Of a stretch of DNA of 8,579 nt, positions 6,997 through 8,579 are shown piece after piece; the stretch's first letter is position 1, and the number at the start of each line of letters is the position of its first letter. This stretch comes from an uncultured Bacteroidota bacterium. Lineage in GTDB: Bacteria; Bacteroidota; Bacteroidia; UKL13-3. The stretch lies in the NCBI GenBank assembly GCA_903888395.1, contig CAISTO010000046.1, positions 1 to 8,579 on the forward strand, in the 5' to 3' direction. The notes under the pieces were generated by a model. The model made no database searches. It saw only the letters and a program-made list of their open reading frames with translations, and had not been told where the DNA came from. The position numbers were made by a program, and so were the translations under genes.

Positions 6997-7010
6997 ACCA
7001 TAGACCATAG
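6996..7010 (+). repeat. 7-bp tandem repeat GACCATA, two copies plus G
   Basis: GACCATA occurs twice in tandem, beginning with the last base of the mnmD stop codon; the preceding bases TATA extend the pattern into the coding end. The same unit occurs at 8138-8159 after the next gene. Confidence 0.85.
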
Positions 7011-7029
7011 CTGAAAAATTTTATTAACC

Positions 7030-7055
7030 AATCAACATAATCAACATAATCAACC
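7030..7055 (+). repeat. 9-bp tandem repeat AATCAACAT just before the oxidoreductase gene
   Basis: AATCAACAT at 7030-7038 and 7039-7047, then AATCAACC, followed by AATCC ACTCAACC immediately before the ATG at 7069. It fills the 5' leader region of the next gene; there is no TAnnTTTG box in this gap, so the gene is probably transcribed with mnmD. Confidence 0.85.
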
Positions 7056-7068
7056 AATCCACTCAACC

Positions 7069-8124
7069 ATGCAAGTAAATTATCTCATCATCGGACAAGG
7101 ATTAGCTGGAACATTATTGGCTAAAGAATTATTAGCAATGAACGAAAGTTTTTTGATAATAGATGCCTTTAAGGAAAGTACTTCTACCAAAGTAGCTGCC
7201 GGAATGTATAATCCTATTAGTGGCAAACGAATGGTGAAAAGTTGGAATGCCGATGAACTGTTACGCGATACTTTTGAAGCTTATACCTCATTAGAAAAAT
7301 TGCTTGATTGTAAGTTATTATTTCAACAGAATATTTACCAATTATTTGGTTCGGTGAAGGAACAAAATGATTTGAGTAGCCGCATGGACAATGAAGATTT
7401 TTCGAAACATGTAAATTTATTTCCTGCAAAAGTACCTAATTTGAATGATGCCTTTGGAGCATTTGAAATTAAAGAAACTGGTTGGGTTTACACGCGTTTA
7501 TTGATTGAAAAAATGCGCGCATTTTTAATTGAAAAATCAAACTTAATTGATGAAAAATTTGATTATGATATACTCACTTTCAAAGAGGAAAATTGGCATT
7601 ATAAAAATATCATTGTAAAGCGTGTAATTTTTTGCGAAGGATATGAAAATATAAATAATCCTTTCTTTAATTATTTGCCATTTGTGCTTTGCAAAGGCGA
7701 AGTTTTTACTATTAAATGTAATGATATTGCAAAAGATAAAATTATAAAAAAAGGAATTTATATGGTTCACTTGCACGACAATTTATACAAAGTGGGTGCT
7801 ACTTATGAATGGAACGATCTTACAGAAAAAACTTCAGAACAAGGCAAAGCATTTTTGATAGAAAAGCTAAATGATATTTTGAATTGTGAATATGAAATCA
7901 TCAATCATGAAGCAAATATTCGTCCTACTACCAAAGACAGAAAAGCAATTATTGGCGAACATCATGAACATAAAAACATGTTTATTTTAAACGGATTAGG
8001 AACTAAAGGCGTGATGCACGCACCTTATTTAGCCAAACAGTTATTGACTCATATTATCTTAGGAAATGAAATAGAGAAAGAAATAAATATTAAGCGATTT
8101 CACAAGTTAGTTGATGGTTGTTAG
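7069..8124 (+). CDS. DAO-family FAD-dependent oxidoreductase, candidate MnmC(o) partner of MnmD
   Basis: 351 residues, no signal peptide. The N-terminus YLIIGQGLAGTLLAKELL (5-22) is a Rossmann FAD/NAD loop (G9-x-G11-x-x-G14) and D32 closes the second strand. VAAGMYNPISGKRMVKSW (42-59) resembles the alanine/glycine-rich FAD contact segment of DAO enzymes. The C-terminal block NIRPTTKDRKAIIGEH (283-298) and FILNGLGTKGVMHAPYLAKQLL (305-326) are the family's second FAD-binding region and resemble the RxTTxDRxPxxG and LGSRG-APL ends of MnmC(o). DAO enzymes oxidise C-N bonds of amines or amino acids with FAD. With mnmD 72 bp upstream in the same direction, a role in removing the carboxymethyl group from cmnm5U34 (cmnm5 to nm5) is attractive but unproven; it could instead be an unrelated amino-acid oxidase. 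The start follows a repeat-filled gap without Shine-Dalgarno. Confidence 0.72.
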   Translation: MQVNYLIIGQGLAGTLLAKELLAMNESFLIIDAFKESTSTKVAAGMYNPISGKRMVKSWNADELLRDTFEAYTSLEKLLDCKLLFQQNIYQLFGSVKEQNDLSSRMDNEDFSKHVNLFPAKVPNLNDAFGAFEIKETGWVYTRLLIEKMRAFLIEKSNLIDEKFDYDILTFKEENWHYKNIIVKRVIFCEGYENINNPFFNYLPFVLCKGEVFTIKCNDIAKDKIIKKGIYMVHLHDNLYKVGATYEWNDLTEKTSEQGKAFLIEKLNDILNCEYEIINHEANIRPTTKDRKAIIGEHHEHKNMFILNGLGTKGVMHAPYLAKQLLTHIILGNEIEKEINIKRFHKLVDGC

Positions 8125-8126
8125 TT

Positions 8127-8173
8127 GATAGACGATGGACCATAGACCATAGACCATAGTAGATAGACGATGG
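8127..8173 (+). repeat. GATAGACGATGG / GACCATA repeat cluster after the oxidoreductase gene
   Basis: GATAGACGATGG at 8127-8138 and 8162-8173 (35 bp apart) bracket three copies of GACCATA starting at 8138. The 455-bp region after the stop (8125-8579) has no gene: it holds this cluster, the motif at 8210-8232, and the 51-bp modules to the window edge. No plausible terminator hairpin is seen directly after the stop. Confidence 0.85.
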
Positions 8174-8209
8174 TTAATTGAATTAGTGGGTTGATAGTTG
8201 TTTTCCAAG

Positions 8210-8232
8210 CGTTCATTGAGCTTGTCGAAACG
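8210..8232 (+). repeat. Second copy of the TGAGCTTGTCGAA dispersed motif
   Basis: TGAGCTTGTCGAA at 8217-8229 is identical to 1688-1700. Here the flanks are CGTTCAT and ACG, giving ends (CGTT... AACG) that can pair imperfectly. The flanking sequence differs from the first copy, so the shared part is a small dispersed unit and not a larger duplication. Confidence 0.6.
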
Positions 8233-8263
8233 ATTATATTTGGAAGAAAAATAAAAAACAACA

Positions 8264-8579
8264 GTCCCAGCGGGACGGCCTTTCGGTAAAAAAAATATAC
8301 TTCAAATACCAACAGTCCCAGCGGGACGACCATATGGTAAAAACACTATTAACTTAAAAATATTAGTCCCAGCGGGACGGCCTTTCGGTAAAAAAAATAT
8401 ACTTCAAATACCAACAGTCCCAGCGGGACGACCATATGGTAAAAACACTATTAACTTAAAAATATTAGTCCGAGCGGGACGGCCTTTCGGTAAAAAAATA
8501 TACTTCAAATACCAACAGTCCCAGCGGGACGACCATATGGTAAAAACACTATTAACTTAAAAATATTAGTCCCAGCGGG
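8264..8579 (+). repeat. 102-bp higher-order tandem repeat of alternating 51-bp hairpin modules (runs off the window)
   Basis: GTCCCAGCGGGAC, a 5-bp stem with AGC loop, begins at 8264, 8315, 8366, 8417, 8468, 8518 and 8569 (the last cut by the edge). Spacing is 51 bp throughout except one 50-bp interval, from one missing A. Copies alternate between type A (8264, 8366, 8468), with GGCCTTTCGGT after the hairpin and TATACTTCAAATACCAACA before the next, and type B (8315, 8417, 8518), with GACCATATGGT and CACTATTAACTTAAAAATATTA. Each complete A+B pair is about 102 bp. The copy at 8468 has G at 8472 instead of C, breaking one stem pair. A short minus-strand open frame through the first copies (8121-8333) is produced by the repeat and is not called a gene. 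Confidence 0.95.

Noticed and set aside
8121..8333. 70-codon open frame on the minus strand
   Set aside because: Its repeating VPLGLL segments are translations of the GTCCCAGCGGGAC hairpins and it overlaps the end of the oxidoreductase gene.
8264..8579. Regular short repeats with even spacing, as in a CRISPR array
   Set aside because: The intervening sequences are not unique: they alternate between two nearly identical types, the shared core is only about 14 bp, and no cas gene is present.

Overview
This looks like chromosomal DNA of an AT-rich member of the Bacteroidota, probably an uncultured or environmental lineage. The evidence is an 864-residue secreted protein ending in a type IX secretion (T9SS) type A sorting domain, promoter-like TAnnTTTG boxes (the Bacteroidota -7 element), no Shine-Dalgarno sequences before the starts, and gaps filled with short-period repeats. 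I cannot name a genus.

Layout. Positions 1-1512 hold a leftward pair, a von Willebrand factor A (VWA) protein followed by the N-terminal part of a MoxR/magnesium-chelatase-type AAA+ ATPase cut by the window edge. Positions 1513-1868 are gene-free and mostly repeats: degenerate CAATAGG-type repeats, a dispersed TGAGCTTGTCGAA element, and 15 perfect tandem copies of the 8-mer CACTTAAA that end just before a promoter-like box. From that box runs a secreted endonuclease/exonuclease/phosphatase-family protein (1869-2885), then a small hotdog-fold thioesterase-like protein (3007-3426). A bidirectional-looking hairpin at 3428-3467, which pairs fully only on the minus strand, ends the leftward T9SS-exported protein (3493-6087). 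That protein carries a CxxCH motif in an N-terminal choice-of-anchor V-like domain.

A 204-bp divergent region (6088-6291) has two back-to-back -7-like boxes serving the T9SS gene (left) and mnmD (right). mnmD (6292-6996) encodes the methyltransferase of wobble-uridine modification. The next gene, in the same direction, is a DAO-family FAD oxidoreductase (7069-8124). The two match, in order and type, the two halves of the fused E. coli MnmC enzyme, so a split MnmC is a reasonable hypothesis.

The right end (8264 to the window edge) is the most structured non-coding part. A 51-bp module, with a GTCCC-AGC-GGGAC hairpin followed by a second small hairpin, alternates between two types (A and B), making a 102-bp higher-order tandem repeat that runs off the window. 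It is not a CRISPR array. Taken together, the coding part is ordinary Bacteroidota gene content. The unusual material is in the gaps, nearly every one of which carries its own 7-, 8- or 9-bp tandem repeat.
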